Shown here: in pieces, positions 41,359 through 50,523 of the stretch
Position numbering within the stretch: the stretch's first letter is position 1
How the letters are laid out: the number at the start of each line of letters is the position of its first letter
NCBI RefSeq assembly: GCF_965283645.1
Contig: NZ_CBDIPG010000001.1
Location: 1,860,001 to 1,924,000, forward strand
From: Kordia sp965283645
GTDB lineage: Bacteria; Bacteroidota; Bacteroidia; Flavobacteriales; Flavobacteriaceae
Length of the DNA stretch: 64,000 nt
Reading direction: 5' to 3'
Made by a program: the position numbers and the translations under genes
Notes under the pieces: model-generated
What the model was told of the DNA's origin: nothing
What the model saw: the letters and a program-made list of their open reading frames with translations, nothing else
Database searches by the model: none

Positions 41359-42758
41359 TGTTTCATAGTCTTCGCAACATTATCTTCGTCTAAGATTTCG
41401 TTGGTTTCGGCTTGTACTTTTTTAAGGATTTCTTGTAAGTTTCCTTCTGTATCAATTTCATCATCAGCAATTAAATTAAGCAATGCTTTGTCTTGCGCAC
41501 GCCCGATTTCCATGGCTTTGCTGTATGGGATGTCTTCGTTGAAGGTAACCATTGAGTATTTAGAGAAATACTGATCAGGGAAGTTTTTTTCCAAATCCAT
41601 TTCTAGCTTTCGCTTTTCTTTAAAGATCGGATTTGCCACATGATCGCGCATTTCATAATAGTTATCAATTGCTAAATCGGCAATAGCATCTGTGTCTTTT
41701 TTACGCGCTTTTTCATACGTTTTAAAGACCGTTTCCCAATCGCCTTCATGTTTGTCTAAGATTTCATTAAAAACGACCACATCTTCAAAAGAAGCATTCA
41801 TACCTTGTCCGTAAAACGGAACAATCGCATGCGCTGCATCACCCATTAAAAGTGTGTTATTCTTATATGACCAAGGCGAACATTTAACCGTTCCTAATGG
41901 TGCTGTTGGGTTTTCGAAGTATTCTTTTGTGAGTTCTGGAATTAATGGCACTAAATCTGGAAATTGGGTTTCAAAAAATTCCTGAACTCTTTCGTCTGTT
42001 GTTAAATTATTGAAATTGTATTCGCCTTCATCATACGACAAGAAAAGCGTTACCGTAAAACTACCATCTAAGTTTGGCAAGGCAATGATCATAAAATCAC
42101 CTCTTGGCCAAATGTGCAAGGCATTTTTTTCTGTACGGAATCCGCCTGTTTTTGTTGGCGGAATGCTTAATTCTTTATAGCCATGACTAAGGTAATTCTG
42201 CGAATAGCTAAATAAAAATTTACGCTCTAAGTAATAACTTTTACGCAAAATGGAACCTGCACCATCTGTTCCGATAATTACAGCTGCTTTGACTTTTATT
42301 TCTTTTTTAGTCTCGTAACAATAGAAAGTTGCAATATTCTCTTCAATATCAATTGCCGTACATTTTTTGTTGAATGTAATATCAACCGCTTCATGTTCTT
42401 CTGCTTCTGTAAGTAATAACGCATTTAAATCGCCTCTAGAAATAGAATTGATATATTCATCATCACGACCTGAGTAGTTTGACATGAATGTATTTCCTTC
42501 CACATCATGAACCAAACGTCCGTGCATTGGAATACACAATGGCATTACTTTGTCGGTAATTCCAACCATATTCATGGCTTTGATTCCTCTGTCTGAAAAT
42601 GCTAAATTGATTGATCTTCCTGCAGAAATATCTACTTTTCGTAAATCGGGACGACTTTCCATCACCGTAACTTTATAACCGCGTTGTCCTAAACGTAGTG
42701 CTAAAAGTGAACCGCATAATCCTGCGCCAACAATAAGTATATTTTCTTTCGTTTGCAT
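41355..42758 (-). CDS. kmo: kynurenine 3-monooxygenase
   Basis: A 467-aa FAD-dependent aromatic hydroxylase of the usual length for bacterial KMO. Seen: the dinucleotide-binding GAGLCG (11-16) with RLGQRGYKVTVMESRPD, the DxG region IIGTDGAGS, and LLMGDAAHAIVPFYGQGMN (about 303-320). GRSINLAFSDRG is a signature of KMO. It hydroxylates L-kynurenine to 3-hydroxykynurenine using NADPH and oxygen. The gene starts 1 base behind the kynureninase stop, so the two form an operon feeding 3-hydroxyanthranilate. The dioxygenase step is not in the window. Confidence 0.93.
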   Translation of the reverse strand: MQTKENILIVGAGLCGSLLALRLGQRGYKVTVMESRPDLRKVDISAGRSINLAFSDRGIKAMNMVGITDKVMPLCIPMHGRLVHDVEGNTFMSNYSGRDDEYINSISRGDLNALLLTEAEEHEAVDITFNKKCTAIDIEENIATFYCYETKKEIKVKAAVIIGTDGAGSILRKSYYLERKFLFSYSQNYLSHGYKELSIPPTKTGGFRTEKNALHIWPRGDFMIIALPNLDGSFTVTLFLSYDEGEYNFNNLTTDERVQEFFETQFPDLVPLIPELTKEYFENPTAPLGTVKCSPWSYKNNTLLMGDAAHAIVPFYGQGMNASFEDVVVFNEILDKHEGDWETVFKTYEKARKKDTDAIADLAIDNYYEMRDHVANPIFKEKRKLEMDLEKNFPDQYFSKYSMVTFNEDIPYSKAMEIGRAQDKALLNLIADDEIDTEGNLQEILKKVQAETNEILDEDNVAKTMKH

Positions 42759-42759
42759 A

Positions 42760-44055
42760 TTACAAGCATTTTTTTAATTCGTCTACCATTCTGTAAACAT
42801 CTTCATAGGTATTGTATAATGGAACTGGCGCGCAACGAATTACATCTGGTTCACGCCAATCGGAAATGATATGTTTGTCCATTAATTTTTGATGTAATGA
42901 TTTATCAGCATTTTTAACTTGAATTGATAGTTGGCAACCTCTTTCTTCAGGATTTGAAGGTGTAATTATTTTGATATGATCTGTACCAATTTCATTAATT
43001 AAGTATTCAAAATAGGCTGTTAGTTTCAGAGATTTTTCGCGTAAAGCGTCCATTCCAACTTCATTAAACATATCTAATGAAGCTTTGATTGCCGCCATTG
43101 ATAGTATTGGCGGATTGCTTAATTGCCAACTTTCCGCACCAGGAATTGGATTGAACTCATGACGCATGTTAAAACGTGTTTCCTTATCGTGTCCCCACCA
43201 ACCAGTAAATCGATTCAATTCTTTATTGTGCGCGTGCTTTTCGTGTACAAATAATCCGGCTAAACTTCCTGGTCCAGCATTGAGATATTTGTACGTACAC
43301 CAAGCCGCAAAATCCACACCTGAATCGTGTAAGTTTGGTTGAATGTTTCCAGCACCATGTGCGAGGTCAATTCCGACCATAGCGCCTTTTGCATGTCCAA
43401 GTTCGGCTATTTTTTTAATGTCAAAATATTGTCCTGTATAATAGTTTACGCCTCCAATCATTAACAAGGCAATTTCGTCTCCTTCTGCTTCTAATATTGC
43501 TTCTAGGTCTTCCATATGAAGCAATTCTTCACCGTCTCTTGGTTTCCATTCCAGCAAACCTTCTTTAGGATCGAAACCATGAAATTTGAGTTGTGATTCT
43601 ACTGCATATCGATCTGATGGAAATGCATCACTTTCAATAACTATTTTGTATTTTGTTTTTGTAGGTTGGTAAAACGAAACCATCAATAAATGTAAATTCG
43701 TAGTAAGCGTATTCATAATTACGACTTCAATTGACTTCGCTCCCACTATTTTTGCCATGTTTTCTGTTAAGAATTCATGGTATGGCATCCACGGATTTTT
43801 TGCATCAAAATGTCCTTCTACACCTAAGTTTGCCCAATCATTTAATTCTTGCTGAATGTATTCTTGGGTTACTTTTGGTTGCAGTCCGAGTGAATTTCCA
43901 CAGAAATAGATCCATTCGTTTCCGTTTTTATCTTTCGGAATGTGAAATTTATTTCGGTAACTTTTTAGAGGATCTTCTGCGTCTTGTTCTTGAGCGTACG
44001 CCAATGTATTTTGAAACATATTGAATGCTATTTTCATCAAAAATACGTATTCCAT
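42760..44055 (-). CDS. kynU: kynureninase
   Basis: A 431-aa PLP enzyme. Seen: YFCGNSLGLQP, then VGVDLAHG-like VGIDLAHGAGN, the PLP-lysine in CTYKYLNAGPG (about 254) and FTGWWGHD. It hydrolyses 3-hydroxykynurenine to 3-hydroxyanthranilate and alanine. Start: three ATGs lie close together (44055, 44037, 44019); the conserved part begins near FQNTLAYAQEQDAED, so any of them is possible and the last may be the true one. First gene of the kynU-kmo operon, divergent from the O-methyltransferase gene. Confidence 0.93.
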   Translation of the reverse strand: MEYVFLMKIAFNMFQNTLAYAQEQDAEDPLKSYRNKFHIPKDKNGNEWIYFCGNSLGLQPKVTQEYIQQELNDWANLGVEGHFDAKNPWMPYHEFLTENMAKIVGAKSIEVVIMNTLTTNLHLLMVSFYQPTKTKYKIVIESDAFPSDRYAVESQLKFHGFDPKEGLLEWKPRDGEELLHMEDLEAILEAEGDEIALLMIGGVNYYTGQYFDIKKIAELGHAKGAMVGIDLAHGAGNIQPNLHDSGVDFAAWCTYKYLNAGPGSLAGLFVHEKHAHNKELNRFTGWWGHDKETRFNMRHEFNPIPGAESWQLSNPPILSMAAIKASLDMFNEVGMDALREKSLKLTAYFEYLINEIGTDHIKIITPSNPEERGCQLSIQVKNADKSLHQKLMDKHIISDWREPDVIRCAPVPLYNTYEDVYRMVDELKKCL

Positions 44056-44098
44056 TTTGTAATAAAAAGATATCTATTATTTTATAAATCACTTTTTA

Positions 44099-44127
44099 TT
44101 GTAATCGTTTTTTAATTGATATTTTTG
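44099..44127 (+). promoter_or_regulatory. Bacteroidetes-type promoter for the O-methyltransferase gene
   Basis: TTG at 44099-44101 and TATTTTTG at 44120-44127 (TAnnTTTG) are 18 bases apart, matching the Bacteroidetes housekeeping sigma pattern. The ATG follows at 44144. Confidence 0.5.
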
Positions 44128-44143
44128 CAGAAACATTTATGCT

Positions 44144-44785
44144 ATGCACTTTATTCCAGAAGCTTTAGATAATTATGTTGTGGCGCATTCTGCCGATGAA
44201 CCTGAATTATTGAAAGCGTTGACGCGTGAAACGTATCAGAAGGTTTTACAACCACGCATGCTTAGTGGACATTATCAAGGTCGTTTGTTGAGTATGTTGT
44301 CTAAATTAATTCGCCCAAAAACCATTTTAGAGATTGGAACGTATACAGGATATTCTGCTTTGTGTTTGGCGGAAGGAATGCAACCTGAAGGCGAATTGCA
44401 CACTATTGATATTAACGAAGAACTGCACGATTTTCAACGCAAGTATTTTGATGCTTCTCCATTTGGAAACCAAATCTATCAATACACAGGAAATGCCTTG
44501 GAGATTATCCCTGACTTAGACAGAACGTTTGATTTGGTGTTTATTGATGCCGATAAGCCAAATTATCCTGCTTATTTTCATATGATTATGGAGCAAATGA
44601 ATCCGAATGGAATTATTCTGTCGGATAATGTATTGTGGAGTGGAAAAGTGATTGAACCTTTACAGAAAAACGATATTTCTACGAAAGCTTTGTTGGAATA
44701 TAATTCACTTTTAAAAAATGATCCACGCGTGGAAACCGTTGTGTTGCCTATTAGAGATGGGTTGACAATTAGTAGGGTTTTGTAG
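44144..44785 (+). CDS. class I SAM-dependent O-methyltransferase
   Basis: A 213-aa member of the caffeoyl-CoA/catechol O-methyltransferase-like family. Seen: motif I ILEIGTYTGYSALCLAEG, HTIDINEELHDF, and FDLVFIDADKPNYPAYF with the metal-binding aspartate, plus ILSDNVLWSGKV. It methylates hydroxyl groups of small molecules with a divalent metal; the substrate is unknown. It stands alone on the plus strand, divergent from kynU, which makes an aromatic substrate plausible but unproven. Confidence 0.92.
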   Translation: MHFIPEALDNYVVAHSADEPELLKALTRETYQKVLQPRMLSGHYQGRLLSMLSKLIRPKTILEIGTYTGYSALCLAEGMQPEGELHTIDINEELHDFQRKYFDASPFGNQIYQYTGNALEIIPDLDRTFDLVFIDADKPNYPAYFHMIMEQMNPNGIILSDNVLWSGKVIEPLQKNDISTKALLEYNSLLKNDPRVETVVLPIRDGLTISRVL

Positions 44786-45026
44786 GTGTTTGGAGTTTAA
44801 AAATTCAATATTTATAATATAGCATTTTAACTTTGTTGATTTTTGGAGAAAACTGTATCGAGATCCTCTATGATACGATGAACATTTTACATTTAAAATT
44901 TTCAAAATTTGATATATCATTGTAAGGAAGAATGACGAAGCAATCTGTATCTACATCGGATACAACGTAGTTTTTGGAACGAGCAGATGCCACGAATTTT
45001 TTGAGATTCTATTCTTCAACGAGATT

Positions 45027-45059
45027 ATTTCAATGATTTAAAAATAAAATCATTGAAAT
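45027..45059 (+). terminator. hairpin, possible terminator
   Basis: ATTTCAATGATTT (45027-45039) pairs with AAATCATTGAAAT (45047-45059), a 13-bp perfect stem. There is no strong T run, so termination is less certain; it may serve either strand. Confidence 0.45.
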
Positions 45060-45063
45060 AAAA

Positions 45064-45090
45064 AAACTCTCGCCATTACGACGAGAGTTT
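45064..45090 (-). terminator. terminator of the S8 peptidase gene
   Basis: AAACTCTCG (45064-45072) pairs with CGAGAGTTT (45082-45090). Read on the minus strand a T run follows, 35 bases after the peptidase stop. Confidence 0.75.
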
Positions 45091-45124
45091 CTCCCTATTT
45101 ACTAAACTAAATATGCCAACTGTT

Positions 45125-46642
45125 CTATTGAACTGCTTGCAATGCATTTATATTTCCATATCCATACTGAGAGTTTTTGTTTGGATAGAAATCTGCAGAT
45201 TGTTTCAATCTGTTTAATACTTGATCTTTTGTCCAGCTTGGATGTCTTGACCAAACTAAGGCTGCAATTCCTGCTGTTGTCGCTGTTGCTACAGACGATC
45301 CGCCTACGTAATCTGTTTGATTGTTATAATACCCCAATACTGGTGTTGTTCTATTTCCGTTTCCGTCACGTTGCATTACAATCGTGAAGTCAATCTTGCT
45401 TCCTTTGTGGCAAATATCACATTCTTTGTAACTATTTGCATCAGTTACTCCTGTTACAGCAACTGTTTCACTCATACTTGCAGGAAATATTACTCCTACA
45501 AAGTTAGTAAAAGTTGTTGAAGTTCCACCAGCTGCGAAGATTAATTTTCCTCTATTATTTGCATATCGTACCGCATCGCTGATTCTACCTATAGAAAATA
45601 TGTTTCCGATAGACATAGAAATAATTTTTACATCATTTCTTCTACCAAGAGCTGTTAGTGCATTTGCAACACCTTTTTGCTCATGATAACCATCTAAAAG
45701 TACATTTTTTGTTCCACGATAGCTAATTAAATTTGCATTATATGCTACACCAACTGGCATTCCATTATTATTTCTTGGTGCAGTTGCTACAGAAGTCATA
45801 CTTGTTCCATGCCCACATTGATCATTTGGTCCATCTGTACTTGACGACCATGGCCACCATGAATCTACAAAAGTTCCATATTTTTGAACGTAACGTCCAG
45901 AAGAATATCCATCATTGAAGTTTCCATTCATTAACGTGTTGTTTGGCGTTAATCCTGTATCAATAACTCCAATTCCAACTCCTGAACCTGTACTGTAGTT
46001 CCAAGCTGCTGGAATGTTATGTGTATTAAAATTCCAAGGTAATTTTGCTCCTGGAGCAATTGTTGTATAATCAGCTGCATTTAATGTTGCGCCATCATAT
46101 CCACATCCTGCACCTGATTCTGGCGTTCCTTGATACTGCCAATATCTGTATCCTGCTGGTTCAATGTAACGGATTCCTTCTGCGCTTAACAAATTTTCAA
46201 TTGTTGCTAAGTTTTCAACTTTTACATCAATGATATTTAGTTTGTCATCTTCATCTATTAAGATATCTGATGTTTTTTGCGCTCCAACTTTTTCATCTAT
46301 AGCAATGTTTTTCAACAATCTATCTTTGATATCATTTGCATTGGAATTTTCTTTGTTGAAATCGTTATCATCAGCGCCAAATCCGACAGTAATAATATTG
46401 TCTCCATGAACAGCTGCACTCCAAATCATGTGTGCTTCCATGTTTTTCCACTCAAAATCAATACGCTGCTCAATGGTTTCGTTAATTTTCGCATTAATTT
46501 GCTGTGGAGTTAGTGCTTCTCGTTGTACAACAACTACACTTTCTTCTTCTTGTAGGTTTTCATTAATTTTCGCGTCTTTTGAACATGCAATGATGCTTAA
46601 AGCAGTCATTACTAAGACGAGTCTTAGGTTAAGATTTTTCAT
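45125..46642 (-). CDS. S8 (subtilisin-like) serine peptidase lipoprotein
   Basis: A 505-aa protein. The signal MKNLNLRLVLVMTALSIIAC gives a lipobox cysteine at residue 20. A propeptide region follows up to about residue 190. The S8 catalytic triad is complete: aspartate in GIGVIDTGLTPN (about 225), histidine in CGHGTSMTSV (about 276) and serine in GGSSVATATTAG (about 448). It is probably anchored in the outer membrane or surface and degrades proteins. Single gene with its own terminator. Confidence 0.93.
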   Translation of the reverse strand: MKNLNLRLVLVMTALSIIACSKDAKINENLQEEESVVVVQREALTPQQINAKINETIEQRIDFEWKNMEAHMIWSAAVHGDNIITVGFGADDNDFNKENSNANDIKDRLLKNIAIDEKVGAQKTSDILIDEDDKLNIIDVKVENLATIENLLSAEGIRYIEPAGYRYWQYQGTPESGAGCGYDGATLNAADYTTIAPGAKLPWNFNTHNIPAAWNYSTGSGVGIGVIDTGLTPNNTLMNGNFNDGYSSGRYVQKYGTFVDSWWPWSSSTDGPNDQCGHGTSMTSVATAPRNNNGMPVGVAYNANLISYRGTKNVLLDGYHEQKGVANALTALGRRNDVKIISMSIGNIFSIGRISDAVRYANNRGKLIFAAGGTSTTFTNFVGVIFPASMSETVAVTGVTDANSYKECDICHKGSKIDFTIVMQRDGNGNRTTPVLGYYNNQTDYVGGSSVATATTAGIAALVWSRHPSWTKDQVLNRLKQSADFYPNKNSQYGYGNINALQAVQ

Positions 46643-46679
46643 TCTTTTTTGGTAATTGGTTAAAATTTTAACGAATATA

Positions 46680-47243
46680 TTAATAAATTCGTAATTTTAC
46701 TATGCGCGCATTGCAAATTCGATGAAATGCAAACCCAATTAAAGTTCCAACAATAATTCCTGTTAAGATATCAGAAGGATAGTGAACTGCAAAATACAAT
46801 CGACTATAGATAAATAATAATGGCCAAATGTATAGCAAACGTATGAACGGAAATACTTTTCGCATGACTAAAACTAGATAAGTTGTTAGTGCAAAAGAAA
46901 CCGTTGCGTGTCCTGAAAAGAAACTATAATTGGTTGGTTTGATGATGATATTTAAGAATGGTGCAACAGTTGGGTTGTTGCATGGACGAAGTCGCTCTAT
47001 ACCCATTTTAATAAATTCTACTAAGAATAGAGAAAAGAACAAGATAAATAATCCGTATCCTATAATATATCGTGCTTGATGTTTGGGGAGTTTTTTATAA
47101 ATTTTATAGAAAATGTATAGTAGTAATGGTACCCAGTAGATAAAACTTGTGACGTATATCCAGAAAACATCATATTGGATTTCGCCTAGATTGTTTAGGT
47201 AAATCAGTAATTCCTTGTCATATGAAAGTAAATCATCCAGCAT
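46680..47243 (-). CDS. PAP2-family membrane phosphatase
   Basis: A 187-aa protein with five or six membrane helices. The PAP2 motifs are IERLRPC (part of KxxxxxxRP), SFFSGHAT (SGH) and SRLYFAVHYPSD (SRxxxxxHxxxD). Such enzymes remove phosphate from lipid phosphates such as undecaprenyl diphosphate or phosphatidic acid, with the active site facing the periplasm. It shares its start base with the end of tatA (1-base overlap), so both are co-translated. Substrate unknown. Confidence 0.9.
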   Translation of the reverse strand: MLDDLLSYDKELLIYLNNLGEIQYDVFWIYVTSFIYWVPLLLYIFYKIYKKLPKHQARYIIGYGLFILFFSLFLVEFIKMGIERLRPCNNPTVAPFLNIIIKPTNYSFFSGHATVSFALTTYLVLVMRKVFPFIRLLYIWPLLFIYSRLYFAVHYPSDILTGIIVGTLIGFAFHRICNARIVKLRIY

Positions 47244-47515
47244 TAAAATTGCCTTTTGATAGGACCAGACATGTCTTCGATATCTTCTTTAACTTTTTTT
47301 ATTTCTTTTTGAATATCGCCTGTAATGTCCGTATCTAAACCATTATCCTCTGCACTTTTTTGGATTTCGTGTTTTATTTCATTGGTGGCATCTTTCAATT
47401 GACGCATTCCTTTCCCAAGTCCTCTTGCTATCTCTGGAATTTTGTCAGCACCAAATACCAAAACCACGATTAACATAATTACGAATATTTCTCCTCCACT
47501 AATGAATAATGCCAT
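47243..47515 (-). CDS. tatA: Sec-independent translocase subunit TatA/TatE
   Basis: A 90-aa protein: one N-terminal membrane helix (about residues 6-22), the FG motif in VLVFGADKIPE, the amphipathic helix IARGLGKGMRQLKDATNEIK and a charged tail. It forms the protein-conducting part of the twin-arginine pathway. Length and motif order are canonical. No tatC is in the window. A terminator lies between it and the M1 peptidase gene upstream on the same strand. Confidence 0.93.
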   Translation of the reverse strand: MALFISGGEIFVIMLIVVLVFGADKIPEIARGLGKGMRQLKDATNEIKHEIQKSAEDNGLDTDITGDIQKEIKKVKEDIEDMSGPIKRQF

Positions 47516-47566
47516 GTGTTCTTGTATTATTATGCAAATATAGTCAAGTTAACATTATGGAATAAA

Positions 47567-47590
47567 AAAACCAGCAATTAAGCTGGTTTT
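47567..47590 (-). terminator. terminator of the M1 peptidase gene
   Basis: AAAACCAGC (47567-47575) pairs with GCTGGTTTT (47582-47590); T/A runs on both sides allow bidirectional use. It lies 21 bases after the M1 peptidase stop. Confidence 0.8.
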
Positions 47591-47610
47591 TTATGAATAT
47601 GTTTTAAATA

Positions 47611-49884
47611 TTACTGTTTTACTTTATTTTCTTTAAACTTCTTGAAGTCTGTATTTCCTTCTTCACTTGGCCAAGCATTGTTTGATGTATCAATGTCAGC
47701 TGTTTCAAGTTTTGGATCTAATTGAAGTGTTTTGATAGCCTTGCTAGATGAGATTACAATTTTTGCACTGTTATCATTCTTTCTCCATATTTGAACAGGA
47801 TATTTCATCATTTCTGTAGTTCCATCTTCATATGTACATTCTACAATAATTGGCATTACCAATCCACCAGGCTTGTTAAATTTAACTTCATAGAAGTATT
47901 TAGGGTTTTTCATTGAAGCTCTTTCTTGCTCAGAAAAATTGTCCATTAAGTATTCTTTTAATGGTACATTTTGTTCCATACTTAATATCGCTTGTCCTTC
48001 ATTATCTTTTTTGTATCGTTCATCATCTTCACCAACGAAATATACAAATCCTCCATTTTTACTTTCTCTTGATGCAACTTGATATTTTTCTACACTTTCA
48101 ATTCCTATGTCAACATAATCTGTTGTGTAAAACCATCCTCTCCAAAACCAATCTAAATCGATTCCTGATGCATCTTCCATTGTTCTGAAGAAATCTTCTG
48201 GACTTGGATGTTTGAACATCCAACGCTGTGAATATGTTTTGAATGCATGATCAAATGCTTCTTTTCCCATAATTGTTTCACGCAAGATATTTAATCCTGT
48301 TGCTGGCTTTCCGTAAGCGTTTGGTCCTAATTGGTGTACATTTTCAGGATTTGACATGATTGGTGATAGTCTTGATTGACTTCCTTTCATATACGGAACT
48401 ATTTTTGACGCTTCACCTCTACGTGAAGGATATTTTCCACCTGTTGATGCTACTGATTCTGGGTATTCTTTTGCGAATTCTTGCTCAGATAAATATTGCA
48501 TAAATGTATCTAAACCTTCATCCATCCATCCCCATTGACGCTCATCAGAGTTTACAATCATTGGGAAAAAGTTATGTCCAACTTCGTGAATAATTACACT
48601 AATCATTCCAAATTTTGTACGCTCAGAGTACGTTCCGTCTTCGCTTGGACGTCCATAATTCCAGCAAATCATTGGATATTCCATTCCTTGATTCTTTGCA
48701 TGTACAGAGATTGCTTTGTGGTATGGATAGTCGAATGTGTGTTTTGAATATGTTTCTAAAGTACTTGCTACTGCTTTTGTTGAGTATTCTTCCCAAAGTG
48801 GATTTCCTTCTTTAGGATACATTGATACTGCCATTACTTTTTTACCGTTGATATCAACAGCTTGCATATCCCAAATAAATTTACGCGACGTTGCAAAAGC
48901 AAAATCTCTTACGTTTTCAGCATAAAATTTCCATGTTTTCTTTTTGTTAGAAAAATCTTTTTCAGCTGCTGCTGCTTCTTCTTGTGTTACAATGATAACT
49001 GGTTTGTCGTACGACTCTAATGCTTGATCGTAACGTTGCATCATCTTTTTAGAGAAGACACTTTTTCTATTTTGTAATTTTCCTGTCGCGTCTAATATGT
49101 GATCCGCAGGAACTGTAATGTTTACTTTGTAATTTCCGAATGGTAATGCAAATTCTCCATTCCCCCAAAACTGATAGTTTTGCCATCCTTCTACATCATT
49201 ATATACAGCCATTCTTGGGAAAAACTGAGCAATTACATAAGCATTGTTACCATCTTTTGCAAAGTGCTCATATCCTGAACGTGCTCTGTTTGTAACGTGG
49301 TTGTTTACATTATACCACCATTTGATTGTGAATGATACTTTGTCACCAGCTTCTAATGTTTCTGGTAAATCAATACGCATCATTGTTTCATTGATGGTAA
49401 ATGATAGTGGTTTTCCTCTATCATCTCTTACGTAATCAATATTAAAACCTCCATCAAAAGGATCAGCCACATAACTTTTTACAAATGTAGAAGTTCTTTG
49501 TAAACGCGGAATTCGTCCTCCATTTTTTAGAGAAGCTTGTGAGTTTTTCGCTCTTACATTTTGATCTAACTGTACCCAAAGATAATCTAAGTCGTCTGGC
49601 GAGTTATTGGTATACGTAATAGTTTCAACTCCGTATAATTTTTGAGTCTTATCATCAAGTTCAATATCCATTTCATAGTCTGCCTGTTGCTGATAGTAAG
49701 CACTTCCAGGCGCACCAGATGCTGTTCTGTACATGTTTGGTGTAGAGAATTCTTGATATAACTGTCTAAATTTGTTTTGATTGATGTGTCCTTGCGGCTT
49801 CTTGTCGTCTTGATTTTCCTGAGCTGTCGCTAGGTTCGCTCCTATAAATAGAAATGCGAGAATGTAAAAATGTATTCGTTTCAT
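47611..49884 (-). CDS. M1 family metallopeptidase (aminopeptidase N-like)
   Basis: A 757-aa protein from the ATG at 49884, which gives a clear signal peptide (MKRIHFYILAFLFIGANLATAQ); an upstream ATG at 49914 adds ten residues. Zinc motif HEVGHNFFP (about residue 432) is followed by WGWMDEGLDTF with the third ligand glutamate 19 residues on, the M1 gluzincin arrangement. GMEYPMICW plays the role of the usual exopeptidase motif. Probably a periplasmic or surface peptidase for nutrition. Single gene with its own terminator. Confidence 0.92.
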   Translation of the reverse strand: MKRIHFYILAFLFIGANLATAQENQDDKKPQGHINQNKFRQLYQEFSTPNMYRTASGAPGSAYYQQQADYEMDIELDDKTQKLYGVETITYTNNSPDDLDYLWVQLDQNVRAKNSQASLKNGGRIPRLQRTSTFVKSYVADPFDGGFNIDYVRDDRGKPLSFTINETMMRIDLPETLEAGDKVSFTIKWWYNVNNHVTNRARSGYEHFAKDGNNAYVIAQFFPRMAVYNDVEGWQNYQFWGNGEFALPFGNYKVNITVPADHILDATGKLQNRKSVFSKKMMQRYDQALESYDKPVIIVTQEEAAAAEKDFSNKKKTWKFYAENVRDFAFATSRKFIWDMQAVDINGKKVMAVSMYPKEGNPLWEEYSTKAVASTLETYSKHTFDYPYHKAISVHAKNQGMEYPMICWNYGRPSEDGTYSERTKFGMISVIIHEVGHNFFPMIVNSDERQWGWMDEGLDTFMQYLSEQEFAKEYPESVASTGGKYPSRRGEASKIVPYMKGSQSRLSPIMSNPENVHQLGPNAYGKPATGLNILRETIMGKEAFDHAFKTYSQRWMFKHPSPEDFFRTMEDASGIDLDWFWRGWFYTTDYVDIGIESVEKYQVASRESKNGGFVYFVGEDDERYKKDNEGQAILSMEQNVPLKEYLMDNFSEQERASMKNPKYFYEVKFNKPGGLVMPIIVECTYEDGTTEMMKYPVQIWRKNDNSAKIVISSSKAIKTLQLDPKLETADIDTSNNAWPSEEGNTDFKKFKENKVKQ

Positions 49885-49940
49885 TAGGCTTGTTAATAGG
49901 TTTGTGTGATTCAATTTGTGAAATTAATTATTTTCAATAG

Positions 49941-50447
49941 TTATTGTGAAAAATTTAACAAACCTTTATCATTTTCTTTAACTAATAATAAGCTTTTACG
50001 TTGATTCTTTACTTTTACATGCACTAAATTCTGCTGATCTTCTTCTAATTCGTATAAGATGTCGTTTTCGACTTCTATAGAAGTTACATTTTGTATGTTT
50101 GCTATTTCTAGATAACAAATAGTCACATCATCTTCATATCTTTTTCCAATGAATGTGAATTCTTTTTGTGCTCCATTTACCCAAAACTTTAGTTTTTTCT
50201 TTAGGTATTTTTCCATCAATTGCTCTACTTCTTTTGCGTTTTTTTCTGTAGTGAGTTCTTCTTTTAAGTCATATCGCATTTGCATAACTTTTTGAAAATC
50301 ATCAATAAAAATTCGAGTTGTAATTTGTAATGAGTTGTCAAGATTACTGTGTTCTATATTGGTAACGCTTACATAGAATTTATGAGCTGCCACAAAAGAT
50401 AGCAAAGGAAGTATGAAGAGTAAGACTAGTGATTTGTATGATTTCAT
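49941..50447 (-). CDS. DUF6702-type exported protein
   Basis: A 168-aa protein with a signal peptide (MKSYKSLVLLFILPLLSFVAA) followed by HKFYVSVTNIEHS and TTRIFIDDFQKVM, a pattern I link to DUF6702, a Bacteroidetes family usually found just upstream of an M1 metallopeptidase gene as here. The gap to that gene is 56 bases on the same strand. Possibly it assists or is cleaved by the peptidase; the function is unknown. Confidence 0.78.
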   Translation of the reverse strand: MKSYKSLVLLFILPLLSFVAAHKFYVSVTNIEHSNLDNSLQITTRIFIDDFQKVMQMRYDLKEELTTEKNAKEVEQLMEKYLKKKLKFWVNGAQKEFTFIGKRYEDDVTICYLEIANIQNVTSIEVENDILYELEEDQQNLVHVKVKNQRKSLLLVKENDKGLLNFSQ

Positions 50448-50523
50448 TGATATGTTTTATCTTTATTTTGTTGTGACAAAGATATCCAAAAAGCGTTCCA
50501 AAAAAAGGTTTCAGCAAATTAGT

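Larger units (their letters stand above)
44786..45124. other. gene-free stretch with two terminator hairpins
   Basis: Left part has AACATTTTACATTTAAAATT-type intergenic filler like that near the heptamer arrays. The right part holds two hairpins, at 45027-45059 and 45064-45090. No gene is seen. Confidence 0.5.

Noticed and set aside
46045..46655. Plus-strand frames opposite the S8 peptidase
   Set aside because: The peptidase has signal peptide and full catalytic triad; the opposite frames are low-complexity shadows.
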